DNA from: Lachnospiraceae bacterium
GTDB taxonomy: Bacteria > Bacillota > Clostridia > Lachnospirales > Lachnospiraceae
Length of the DNA stretch: 64,000 nt
Direction of reading: 5' to 3'
NCBI GenBank assembly: GCA_011959285.1
Contig: BLLW01000001.1
Span: 49,575-113,574, forward strand
The translations under genes were made by a program, and so were the position numbers. Position 1 is the first letter of the stretch. Each line of letters starts with the position of its first letter. Below the pieces are notes generated by a model. It was not told the DNA's origin and did no database searches. It was given only the letters and a program-made list of their open reading frames with translations. Positions 44,059 to 52,409 of the stretch are shown here, one piece after another.

Positions 44059-44787
44059 ATGGGTGATATTGCACTTGAAGTGAGTCATGTAAGTATAGAT
44101 TATAAAAATTTAATGCATATGTCCTTGCATCAGAGCCTGCTCAAAAAAGAGGTTAAACGCGCAGAGTCGATTCGGGCGGTAAACGATGTTTCGTTTAAAG
44201 TAGAAAAGGGAAAGATTCTGGGAATTATAGGAAGAAACGGATCGGGAAAGACCACCTTGCTTCGATCGATAGCAGGTATTTTCAGGCCTGATGAGGGGTA
44301 TATTGACACCAAAGGCAATAGAGTTTCTCTGATGGCAATAGGAATAGGTTTTAATGGGAATAATACCGGACGTGAAAATATTTTGAAATCAGGGATGCTG
44401 CTGGGGTGCAAATTGGACTATGTAAAAGAGCATATGGAAGAGATTATTGAATTTTCTGAATTGGGGGATTTTATTGACAGACCTGTGCGGACCTATTCAA
44501 GCGGCATGTATTCTAAGCTTTCTTTTTCGGTTACGGCAATTTTAGACACCGATATTATGCTGGTGGATGAGGTGTTGAGTGTTGGAGATGAACACTTCAG
44601 AAAAAAAAGCTACAAAAAAATGGAAGATTTAATGCACAGTAACAGAACGGTTCTGATTGTTTCCCATGCAACGGATACGCTAAAAAAATTCTGTGATAAG
44701 GTTTTATGGATCAATGATGGGAATTTTGTGCAATTAGGAGATACGGATAAAGTTTTAGCTGAGTATGATAAATTTATGCAGCTATAA
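44059..44787 (+). CDS. wzt: Polysaccharide ABC exporter ATPase
   Basis: 242 residues. Walker A GRNGSGKTT, Q/H-loop region, signature TYSSGMYSKL, Walker B IMLVDEVLS and the switch histidine in IVSHATDTL. It belongs to the TagH/Wzt/KpsT subfamily, recognisable from RAVNDVSFKVEKGKILGIIG and VGDEHFRKK. It is a short form without the C-terminal carbohydrate-binding domain that O9a-type Wzt proteins use to recognise capped chains. In this locus the sandwich modules or the N-terminal Wzm domain might do that job; this is inference. Confidence 0.92.
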   Translation: MGDIALEVSHVSIDYKNLMHMSLHQSLLKKEVKRAESIRAVNDVSFKVEKGKILGIIGRNGSGKTTLLRSIAGIFRPDEGYIDTKGNRVSLMAIGIGFNGNNTGRENILKSGMLLGCKLDYVKEHMEEIIEFSELGDFIDRPVRTYSSGMYSKLSFSVTAILDTDIMLVDEVLSVGDEHFRKKSYKKMEDLMHSNRTVLIVSHATDTLKKFCDKVLWINDGNFVQLGDTDKVLAEYDKFMQL

Positions 44788-44821
44788 AAAGGAATTATAT
44801 TTTTGACTAAGGCGGATTTAT

Positions 44822-46150
44822 ATGAAAAATTTATATGATGAAAGAGGTTATTTGATTAAACTGGAATGTACTCGGACTTTTAACCCAAAGGAGCGGGGAG
44901 AAAGCGAGGACGCAAGGGATTTATCAGTCTTTTTTACTTATATAGGTGCGGAGCTTCCTTATTATGAGGATGCAGCGTATGCTTTTAAAAATGACGCCTA
45001 TGTAGTCAGCCGGTTAGATATTCAAAATGGAAGTGCATGGAATACAAATGCACTTTCAGGGTTTTACGGTGTGGAACTGGGAGGAACCTGGGGCAGCAGT
45101 GAGAATACAATCAATCTTAAAGATCCAGGTATCTATTCCAGCGGGTTAAAAATTACATATATCGTACCGCCGCAAATGGAAAACAGCAATGCGGTCATGA
45201 AGGTCTGGGTCAATGATGAGCTGATGAAAGAAGTAAGTATTTCAGAAGCAGGCGAGCATACGTTGACAATTGATGTCAAAGAGGCAGGCGGGAAAGAACG
45301 TGAATATCTAGAGAATGCACAGCGTATTTTAAAAATACTTTTAAAGGACTTTGACAGGGTATGTCAAAAATATAATTTAAAATATTATGTAATATGCGGC
45401 AGCCTGCTCGGGGCAGTGAGACACCATGATCTGGTGCCATGGGATGATGACGTTGACGTTGCCATGCCCAGAAAAGACTTTGACATTCTTCTTCAGCATG
45501 TAAAGGAGGAATGGGGAGAGGGTAGTGATATTTTATTTGTCAATTATGATCAAATGGGAAATCATGCATTTTTAGATTTCATGACCAGAATTGTATATAT
45601 GAAAGAAGAAATACCCGTAGGAGTATATCGTAAGATTCATGGAAAAGGGAGAAGTGATATCGAGAATCATATGCCGATGGATATTTATGTATTAGATTAT
45701 GCGGTAGACAGTGTAAAGAAACACAAATTCCAGATGAATCTTATTACGTTGATTTACGGATTGGCGATTGGACATAGAGCATATATAAATTATGATGAAT
45801 ATAAAAACAGAGACAAGAAAACGCAGCGAATCGTGAAAACGCTATCTGCTGTCGGAAGATGTATTCCATTAAGATTTCTGTTTAAATGCTATGAAATCGT
45901 GAGGACATGGAACAAGAATAAAGATGTAGAGAACTATTACGAATCTAATGGATTTATCTATTGTATTCCATGGAAATTCAAACGCAAGTGGTTTGGGGAG
46001 GGGACCAGAATGCAGCTTGGTGAATTATCCATTAATGTGCCGGCTGATTATAAGGCTTTTTTAAAAATGCATTATAGCGATTATCAGCAATTCCCTCCTA
46101 TGGAAGCGCGCAGGCCTACGCACAGTGTTGATTCAAGCGGAATATTTTAA
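44822..46150 (+). CDS. LicD-family protein with N-terminal sandwich module (third LicD)
   Basis: 442 residues. Residues 60-155 carry the sandwich module in a divergent form (GFYGVELGGTWGSSENTI, a VWVNDELMKEVSI strand). Residues 165-430 are the LicD core, with CGSLLGAVRHHDL then VPWDDDVDVAMP and later MPMDIYVLDY. The N-terminal LYDERGYLIKL resembles the YENDEGYVRKVLIR stretch of the 54080 fragment. Last gene of the exporter operon, directly followed by a terminator. Likely substrate: a CDP-alcohol made by the TagD-like enzyme. Confidence 0.78.
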   Translation: MKNLYDERGYLIKLECTRTFNPKERGESEDARDLSVFFTYIGAELPYYEDAAYAFKNDAYVVSRLDIQNGSAWNTNALSGFYGVELGGTWGSSENTINLKDPGIYSSGLKITYIVPPQMENSNAVMKVWVNDELMKEVSISEAGEHTLTIDVKEAGGKEREYLENAQRILKILLKDFDRVCQKYNLKYYVICGSLLGAVRHHDLVPWDDDVDVAMPRKDFDILLQHVKEEWGEGSDILFVNYDQMGNHAFLDFMTRIVYMKEEIPVGVYRKIHGKGRSDIENHMPMDIYVLDYAVDSVKKHKFQMNLITLIYGLAIGHRAYINYDEYKNRDKKTQRIVKTLSAVGRCIPLRFLFKCYEIVRTWNKNKDVENYYESNGFIYCIPWKFKRKWFGEGTRMQLGELSINVPADYKAFLKMHYSDYQQFPPMEARRPTHSVDSSGIF

Positions 46151-46163
46151 ACAAAAATATAGG

Positions 46164-46226
46164 AAGAATTCTACGGAAAAAGTAAGTATTAAAAACTTCG
46201 AATTTCGTAGAATTCTTTTTTATTTT
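46164..46226 (+). terminator. Terminator ending the exporter operon
   Basis: A perfect 12-base stem, AAGAATTCTACG (46164-46175) with CGTAGAATTCTT (46206-46217), extended by A-T pairs, followed by TTTTATTTT. Confidence 0.75.
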
Positions 46227-46281
46227 ACCTTCGAAGATAAAATTAGGAATTTGTAGCTATTTAAAAAAAAGTCTAATTTAC

Positions 46282-46308
46282 TTGCCTGGGGGGGTGTTAT
46301 GTTATGAT
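46282..46308 (+). promoter_or_regulatory. Promoter with a G7 tract in its spacer
   Basis: TTGCCT (46282-46287), a 15-base spacer that begins with seven G (46288-46294), then TG-T-TATGAT as an extended -10 (46300-46308). Fifteen bases is short for sigma-A; two more G would give 17. It precedes the epimerase-rfbF-rfbG operon by about 40 bases. The layout is like promoters known to vary by homopolymer length in the spacer. Confidence 0.55.
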
Positions 46309-46349
46309 TTAAACGTTAAAAGTAAAGGTCAATAATCGGGAGAAAAAGA

Positions 46350-47279
46350 ATGGAACGGGTTTTAGTGACGGGTGCGGATGGGTTTATCGGAAAAAATCTG
46401 GTTTATGCTTTATTGAAAGAAGGGATAGAAGTTTATGCAATTGTATATCCTGGAAACAATATTTATACGGAATGCGATAATGAAAAGCTGTATGTCAAAT
46501 GCCTTGATTTAAATCAGGTGATGAATCATGTAAGAGAATTTCCCAGTGATATTGACGTTATGTACCACTTTGCATGGATGGGGGTCCGTCCAGAGTATAG
46601 AAATAATCTTGATGTACAGATGATTAATGTCAATATGACACTTGACTGCATGAAACTGGCTATCGCAATTGGAATTAAAAAGATTGTTTTTCCCGGTTCG
46701 ACTAATGAATATCTATATTATGGAAAGCCATTAAATAAAGATGCAGTGCCTTCTCCCAGCAATGCATATGGAGCAGCTAAAATTGCCCTTCGTTATCTGT
46801 GCAGCGATTATGCGACGAGGAATAATATCGAGTTTGTATATGCAATTATTGCTGGCATTTATGCGGCAGATAGAAGAGACAATAATGTCATTTTTTATAC
46901 GATTGACAAACTGCTCAAAAAAGAAAAACCATTGCTTACAAAACTGGAACAATTGTGGGACTATATTTATGTAGACGATGTTATAGCAGCGTTAACGGCG
47001 ATAGGAAAAAAAGGAAAGGGCGGAGCAGTTTATGCAATTGGTCATGGTGATAATTGGGCTTTAAGTAATTATATAAAGATAATACATAAAAAAATCGATT
47101 CTTCCCTGCCGCTGGGAATAGGCGAGGTTCCATATGTGAGTGAAAAGCTTCCGAGTTCATGCATTGATCTGACGGATATAGAGCGGGATACCGGATTTAA
47201 ACCACAAGTGGATTTTGAAGAAGGAATTACAAAAGTAATTGATAAAATACGATATGAGAGGGAGAAAAATATTGAATAA
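46350..47279 (+). CDS. NAD-dependent sugar epimerase/dehydratase (extended SDR)
   Basis: 309 residues; GGGAGAAAAAG precedes the ATG. VTGADGFIGKNLVYALL is the NAD-binding loop, YHFAWMGVRP replaces the usual HLAA block, FPGSTNEYLYYG follows, and the catalytic tyrosine-lysine pair is in NAYGAAK. DYIYVDDV is typical of the family. With rfbF and rfbG in the same operon it may act on CDP-4-keto-6-deoxyglucose, as CDP-abequose/paratose synthases and related reductases do. The dehydrase needed for 3,6-dideoxy sugars is not in the window, so the end product is open. Confidence 0.78.
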   Translation: MERVLVTGADGFIGKNLVYALLKEGIEVYAIVYPGNNIYTECDNEKLYVKCLDLNQVMNHVREFPSDIDVMYHFAWMGVRPEYRNNLDVQMINVNMTLDCMKLAIAIGIKKIVFPGSTNEYLYYGKPLNKDAVPSPSNAYGAAKIALRYLCSDYATRNNIEFVYAIIAGIYAADRRDNNVIFYTIDKLLKKEKPLLTKLEQLWDYIYVDDVIAALTAIGKKGKGGAVYAIGHGDNWALSNYIKIIHKKIDSSLPLGIGEVPYVSEKLPSSCIDLTDIERDTGFKPQVDFEEGITKVIDKIRYEREKNIE

Positions 47280-48420
47280 CAAATACTATGTTGTTGGAAG
47301 TGGAATTGTTGGAAGTGTTATTGCACATGAGTTGGCAGAGCATGGTGCAAAGGTACACATCTTTGAGAAAAGAAATCATATAGGGGGAAATTTATTTGAT
47401 TGTACGGATGAGCATGGGATTCATGTGCATTTGTATGGACCGCATATTTTTCACACTCAAAAAGAGAGGGTTTGGGAGTACGTCTCAAGATATTGCAGCT
47501 GGGAAGAATATGATTTGGTATGCGGTTCTGTTATGGATGGAATTTGTGTGCCAACATCCTTTGACTTTGAATCAATAGATAGATTTTTTCCCCAGGAAGC
47601 AGAGGTAATCAAGGAACATATTAAAATGGTCTTCGGAGAACAAAAGAGTGCCACCGTTTTAGAAATGTTGGAATGTGAGGATCGATATGTAAAAAAGTTT
47701 GCGCAGTATCTTTATGATAAGGACTACGCTCCTTATACTGCAAAACAGTGGGGGATATCGCCGGAAAAAGTAGACAAGCAGATATTCAGGAGAGTGCCAA
47801 TTCTTTTTTCCTATGGCAGTAAATATTTTGATGATAAATATCAGGCTATGCCCCAAGGGGGATATATGGAATTAATTGAAAATTTGCTTAAGCATGAAAA
47901 TATTACTGTACAGGTAAATGTGGATGCACTTGACGTTATTTCAATTGAAGAAAATAGCATTTATATCAATGGAGAACCTGCTGATGGAACAGTGGTCTAT
48001 ACAGGTCCGATTGATGAATTGTTTCAATGTCAGTATGGGAAACTTCCATATCGCTCTCTGAGGTTTGAATGGAAATATGAAGACAAGGAAAGCTTTCAGG
48101 ATATGCCGGTAGTTGCGTATCCACAGGCAGAGGGATATACAAGAATAACGGAGTACAAGAAGCTGCCATACCAAAAGGTCAGGGGAACGACATATGCAGT
48201 TGAATATCCTATTCCATATCAAAAAGGAGCAGACAATGATCCATATTATCCAGTACTGACGGAAGAAAGCGCAGAACTATCACATAAGTACTTTAAGTTG
48301 GCAGAGCAGATCAAAAATCTCAAGTGTTGCGGTAGACTGGCAGATTTTAAGTATTACAATATTGATCAGGCAATTGACAGAGCTTTGGATGTGGCAGAAG
48401 AATTGCAGATGGAGGAATAG
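47272..48420 (+). CDS. glf: UDP-galactopyranose mutase
   Basis: 382 residues from a TTG at 47272, which has GAGAGGGAGA eight bases upstream and overlaps the previous gene's end; the in-frame ATG at 47254 lacks a binding site. FAD-binding N-terminus YYVVGSGIVGSVIAHELAEH, then EKRNHIGGNLFD, LYGPHIFHT, YAPYTAKQWG and a late YYNIDQAIDRAL, which together identify Glf. It makes UDP-galactofuranose, which predicts galactofuranose in the glycan built by this operon. Confidence 0.93.
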   Translation: MNNKYYVVGSGIVGSVIAHELAEHGAKVHIFEKRNHIGGNLFDCTDEHGIHVHLYGPHIFHTQKERVWEYVSRYCSWEEYDLVCGSVMDGICVPTSFDFESIDRFFPQEAEVIKEHIKMVFGEQKSATVLEMLECEDRYVKKFAQYLYDKDYAPYTAKQWGISPEKVDKQIFRRVPILFSYGSKYFDDKYQAMPQGGYMELIENLLKHENITVQVNVDALDVISIEENSIYINGEPADGTVVYTGPIDELFQCQYGKLPYRSLRFEWKYEDKESFQDMPVVAYPQAEGYTRITEYKKLPYQKVRGTTYAVEYPIPYQKGADNDPYYPVLTEESAELSHKYFKLAEQIKNLKCCGRLADFKYYNIDQAIDRALDVAEELQMEE

Positions 48421-48423
48421 GTC

Positions 48424-49161
48424 ATGGGAGAGACGTTGTACATTGTTATGCCGGCTTATAATGAAGAGGCAAATATAAGAAGTGTGGTGGAGGAATGGTA
48501 TCCGATTCTTGAAAACGGTTCTGAAAAGTCCAGGCTGGTTATTTCAGATGGCGGCTCCAGTGACAGCACCCTTGACATTTTATATGAGTTAAAAGAGAAT
48601 TATCCTAAGTTGGAAATTCTGCCAAGACCTGGAACAGATCATGGGACGAAGGTAATTTTACTTTATAAATATGCGATTGCTCACGGGGCGGACTGGATTT
48701 TCCAAACAGACTCCGATGGACAGACGGTACCGGAAGAATTTGCAGAGTTTTGGGAACATAAAGACCAATATGATGTCATCATGGGAAATCGTAAAAAGCG
48801 GGGAGATGGAGCCGGGCGTAAAGTAGTAGAAACTATACTTAGAATTTACTTGAAGATATTTTTTGGCGTGATGGTTCCAGATGCTAATGCGCCCTTTAGA
48901 TTGATGAGGAGTCAGGTAGTAAACAAATATATAGATTTGATGCCGGAAGATTTTAATCTTCCGAATGCAATTCTTGCGGCGTGTTTTGCAAAGTACAAAG
49001 AAAAGACAGCTTACCTGGTAGTGACATTCCAGCCCAGACAGGGGGGCAAGAATTATATGAATATGAAAAGAATTTTTAAAATAGGGGCGGATTCTATTGG
49101 TAATTTCTCCATAATCAAAAAAAGTATGAAGAACTATGAAAAGAGCATCAATAATGTGTGA
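48424..49161 (+). CDS. GT2 glycosyltransferase (DPM1/polyprenyl-phosphate type)
   Basis: 245 residues, starting three bases after glf. IVMPAYNEEANIRSVVEEW, VISDGGSSDST, QTDSDGQTVPEEF with a D-S-D metal site, and IMGNRKKRGDGAGRKVVE resemble dolichyl/undecaprenyl-phosphate sugar transferases. No C-terminal membrane helices are present. With the large membrane protein downstream at 51015 (GT-C-like), it could charge a lipid carrier used outside the cell. A galactofuranosyltransferase role is also possible, given glf. Confidence 0.78.
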   Translation: MGETLYIVMPAYNEEANIRSVVEEWYPILENGSEKSRLVISDGGSSDSTLDILYELKENYPKLEILPRPGTDHGTKVILLYKYAIAHGADWIFQTDSDGQTVPEEFAEFWEHKDQYDVIMGNRKKRGDGAGRKVVETILRIYLKIFFGVMVPDANAPFRLMRSQVVNKYIDLMPEDFNLPNAILAACFAKYKEKTAYLVVTFQPRQGGKNYMNMKRIFKIGADSIGNFSIIKKSMKNYEKSINNV

Positions 49162-49171
49162 GGTATAGGAC

Positions 49172-49948
49172 ATGAAGGTTATAATTTTAGCTGGCGGATT
49201 AGGGACGCGTATTTCAGAAGAAAGTCATTTAAAGCCAAAGCCCATGATAGAAATTGGGGAGCAGCCAATTCTTTGGCATATTATGAAGTATTTTTCTACA
49301 TATAAATTCAACGAATTTATTATTTTGGCAGGATATAAGCAAAATAAAATTAAAGAGTATTTTGCCAATTATTTTGTTTACAATTCGGATGTGACATTCT
49401 ATATGGCAAATAACAGCATGGAGGTCCATCACAAAACTGCAGAAAACTGGAAAGTAACAGTGTTAGATACCGGATTGAACACGATGACTGGCGGACGTGT
49501 AAAACGTGCAAAAGAATATATTGGAAATGAACCGTTTATGCTGACATACGGCGATGGGGTAGCGGATGTAGATCTCAACGCATTGCAGGATTTTCACAAC
49601 AAGCATGGAAAAATAGCGACAATTACTACGGTAAGTCTGGCGCAGCAAAAAGGCGTGCTTGAGAAAGAAGAGAATGGGCTGATTAAGACGTTCAGGGAGA
49701 AGAGTATAGATGATGCTGCTATGATCAATGGCGGATATATGCTTTTAAACCCAGATATTTTTAACTATATTGAAGGCGATACGACAGTATTTGAGCAGAC
49801 GACACTCAATAGGCTGGCGGAGGAAGAGTAGCTTATGGGATTTGAGCATGATGGCTTCTGGCAGTGCATGGATACACAGAGGGAAAAAGATAAATTGGAG
49901 AGATTATGGGCGGAGGGGAAAGCGCCATGGAAGCGTTGGAACGATTGA
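49172..49948 (+). pseudogene. rfbF: Glucose-1-phosphate cytidylyltransferase, interrupted by an in-frame amber codon
   Basis: The N-terminal 219 codons follow RfbF: VIILAGGLGTRISEESHLKP, KPMIEIGEQPILWHIMKYF, LTYGDGVADVD and a GGYMLLNPDIF block. At 49829-49831 a TAG stops the frame. The same frame continues without a gap as LMGFEHDGFWQCMDTQREKD and KAPWKRW, the normal RfbF end, to TGA at 49946. The restored length, 258 residues, matches the family. The stop replaces a residue in the usual A-E-E-G-x-L stretch. It removes 38 residues, including the conserved GFWQCMDT block. The truncated enzyme is probably inactive. Product if active: CDP-glucose. Confidence 0.85.
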
Positions 49949-51018
49949 TGGATTTTGAAGGAATGAAAGATTTCTATTCAGGGAAACGGGTACTCGTTAC
50001 AGGGCACACGGGATTTAAAGGCGCCTGGCTTTGTAAAATATTATCAATGATGGGGGCGGAGGTTTATGGTTATTCGCTGCCGCCGCTTGAGGCACCGAAT
50101 CTATTTAAACTTTTGAATTTGGAAAATATGATGCATTCCATAATTGGTGATATAAGAGATTTTGACAAATTGAAGAGGTGCATGGAAGCGGTGTGCCCTG
50201 AATATGTATTTCATCTGGCAGCGCAGCCTATTGTGAGGGAATCATACAAAATACCGCGGGAAACTTTTGAGACAAATGTTATGGGGACGGTAAATATTCT
50301 TGAGTGCATAAGAATGATACCGGGAGTGAAGAGTTTTCTTAATGTTACAACAGATAAAGTATATGAAAATAATGACATTGAAAATCATGCCTTTATTGAG
50401 GAAGACAAATTGGACGGATACGATCCATATTCAAATTCTAAAAGTTGTTCTGAATTAGTAACACACTCATATATAAAATCTTTTTTTCAAAAGTCTGGAA
50501 ATGTGGCAATATCAACGGCGAGGGCAGGCAATGTAATTGGAGGAGGAGATTTTGCTGTAGATAGAATTGTGCCGGACTGTGTGAGAATGACAATTAACGG
50601 GGAATGCATTAATATTAGAAATCCGTATTCGGTCAGACCTTATCAGCATGTTCTTGAGCCACTAAAGATTTATCTGACAATTGTAATGTCTCAGGAACAG
50701 AAACCATCCTTAGCAGGATTTTATAATGTTGGACCTGATGATGAGGACTGCATTACAACTGGTGCACTTGCCGATTTATTTGTGAAATATTGGGGAGAAA
50801 AGGCGGTGTGGAACAGCCTTGCGCAAAAGGAAGCCCCCCACGAGGCAAATTACTTAAAATTAGATTGCACAAAGCTAAAAACCGTATTTGGCTGGAAACC
50901 GGTATGGCATATTGATGATGCTGTAAAGGCGACTGTGGAGTGGTATAAAGCGTGGAATGAAGAGAAAGATTTAAATGCAATTACAGAAAGGCAGATTATG
51001 AGATTTTTAAAGTTATGA
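49948..51018 (+). CDS. rfbG: CDP-glucose 4,6-dehydratase
   Basis: About 356 residues. VLVTGHTGFKGAWLCKILSM is the RfbG-specific NAD loop. GDIRDFDKL, HLAAQPIVRESYK, VTTDKVYEN, PYSNSKSCSELV with the catalytic YxxxK, and ARAGNVIGGGDFAVDRIVPD follow the family order. It makes CDP-4-keto-6-deoxyglucose from the RfbF product. The ATG at 49948 forms a TGATG overlap with the natural rfbF end. An ATG at 49927 has a better Shine-Dalgarno (GGAGGGG) and is a real alternative. The gene looks intact although rfbF is broken. Confidence 0.9.
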   Translation: MDFEGMKDFYSGKRVLVTGHTGFKGAWLCKILSMMGAEVYGYSLPPLEAPNLFKLLNLENMMHSIIGDIRDFDKLKRCMEAVCPEYVFHLAAQPIVRESYKIPRETFETNVMGTVNILECIRMIPGVKSFLNVTTDKVYENNDIENHAFIEEDKLDGYDPYSNSKSCSELVTHSYIKSFFQKSGNVAISTARAGNVIGGGDFAVDRIVPDCVRMTINGECINIRNPYSVRPYQHVLEPLKIYLTIVMSQEQKPSLAGFYNVGPDDEDCITTGALADLFVKYWGEKAVWNSLAQKEAPHEANYLKLDCTKLKTVFGWKPVWHIDDAVKATVEWYKAWNEEKDLNAITERQIMRFLKL

Positions 51019-52409
51019 ATATCTATGCAACGATTAAGAAAAGAGGAAAAATAGTGAGAAAAGTCAATTGTTCTAAGTATGAATACATGTCCCTGATATT
51101 GATAGTATTGTTCTTTACTTCCATGATTATTTATCTTACAACGATTACTCCGTCAATCAGAGGAGATGGAAGCGAATACGCTATGCAGACGGTTACGCTT
51201 CAAAATCATCTTTCATTTGGTATAAGTGAAGCTGATTTGGAAATGACAAAGGAGCAATTTTATAACCATCAGGAGCCTATACAGAGAAATTATGACTGGC
51301 TGGTCAGGGATGAGCGAAACTGGGCATATAGCAACCACTATGGAGCATATTCGGCGCTGGTGACTGTTGTAAAAATGGTTTTGATGGCAATTGGCGTCTA
51401 TCCATTATGGGCATTTAGCATAACCAATCTGCTGCTGTGGATGGCAGCAGTTTTGATTACTTTTTTTTACCTAAAAACAGACGGAAAGAGAAAATTCTGT
51501 GTTATTTTTTTACTTACATTTAATCCAATATTTTGCTATCTTGAATGGGCACATCCTGAAGTATATATTTTTGCATTTGAAGTCATAGGGTTAGTTTTTT
51601 TATATAATAAGAAATATGCATTATCTATTTTAGCATTTTCAGTTTCGGCAATGCAAAATGTAGGAGTGCTTCCTATGGCGGCAATTGCCGGAATCGCTTA
51701 TATATTAGATTGTTATGATCAGTATATACAAGAAAAACAAGAGAAAAATCTGCTGCATTTTGCTTTCTCATACTGGAAAAAAATAGTTATATATGGAGTA
51801 TTTTACATACCGGCATTCATACCAATGATAACAACATATATCCGATTCGGAACATTTAACCTTGTTGCAAAGGTGGCGATGGAAAATAAATATTTGCTCA
51901 ATAAGGCAGTTGGATATTTATTAGATCCTAATTTGGGGATTTTTCCATATGAGCCAATTATTTTAGCTGCATTTGTTGTTTTAATCGTAATTGGAATTAA
52001 AAGGTGCCCCAGAGAAGCAATCTTAAATCTAGTGGGCGTTACAGGAATCTTGTACATAATAGCGCATCAGAGGCAGATTAATTCAGATATGCAGGGGATA
52101 ATGCGGTACTGCGTCTGGATTATTCCAATAATGATTTTTTTTGTGGTATTAAAATGGAGGGCTGGTAAAGAAAATAGCAGAGGATTGTTAATGATTTCAA
52201 TTGCGGAAGGGGCATTTACAACGGTAATAGTAAGTTATTGCACCTGGTTTGGAGGGGGATATCATTTTATGCAGTTCTCAAGCTGGACAAAGGCGATTAT
52301 AGATATTGCTCCGCAGGCATATAATCCGACACACGAAATTTTTTTCTATAGAACGGGAGGAGGAGAGAAGCATTATGTTTCACCATATTTCCTGGATTCT
52401 CGGAGTTAA
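51015..52409 (+). CDS. GT-C-like multi-pass membrane protein, 3' end at an IS boundary
   Basis: 464 residues with about ten hydrophobic helices. An early acidic-rich extracellular loop after the first helix (TITPSIRGDGSEYA) resembles polyprenyl-phosphate-sugar-dependent GT-C transferases. It overlaps rfbG by four bases. The reading frame runs to the edge of the insertion sequence and stops at AGT-TAA within the duplicated GAGTTAA. The last residues, PYFLDSRS, resemble the YENDEGYVRKVL segment that begins a soluble domain in the fragment beyond the element. The protein therefore probably lost a C-terminal domain of about 200 residues. Confidence 0.7.
   Translation: MNIYATIKKRGKIVRKVNCSKYEYMSLILIVLFFTSMIIYLTTITPSIRGDGSEYAMQTVTLQNHLSFGISEADLEMTKEQFYNHQEPIQRNYDWLVRDERNWAYSNHYGAYSALVTVVKMVLMAIGVYPLWAFSITNLLLWMAAVLITFFYLKTDGKRKFCVIFLLTFNPIFCYLEWAHPEVYIFAFEVIGLVFLYNKKYALSILAFSVSAMQNVGVLPMAAIAGIAYILDCYDQYIQEKQEKNLLHFAFSYWKKIVIYGVFYIPAFIPMITTYIRFGTFNLVAKVAMENKYLLNKAVGYLLDPNLGIFPYEPIILAAFVVLIVIGIKRCPREAILNLVGVTGILYIIAHQRQINSDMQGIMRYCVWIIPIMIFFVVLKWRAGKENSRGLLMISIAEGAFTTVIVSYCTWFGGGYHFMQFSSWTKAIIDIAPQAYNPTHEIFFYRTGGGEKHYVSPYFLDSRS

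Noticed and set aside
49829..49831. Amber codon as pyrrolysine or other recoding
   Set aside because: TAG is avoided or used as an ordinary stop elsewhere in the window, and no recoding genes are visible. A nonsense mutation is simpler.
49770..49958. Alternative open frame across the rfbF end
   Set aside because: It is an out-of-frame shadow. The true RfbF ending is in the original frame after the amber codon.
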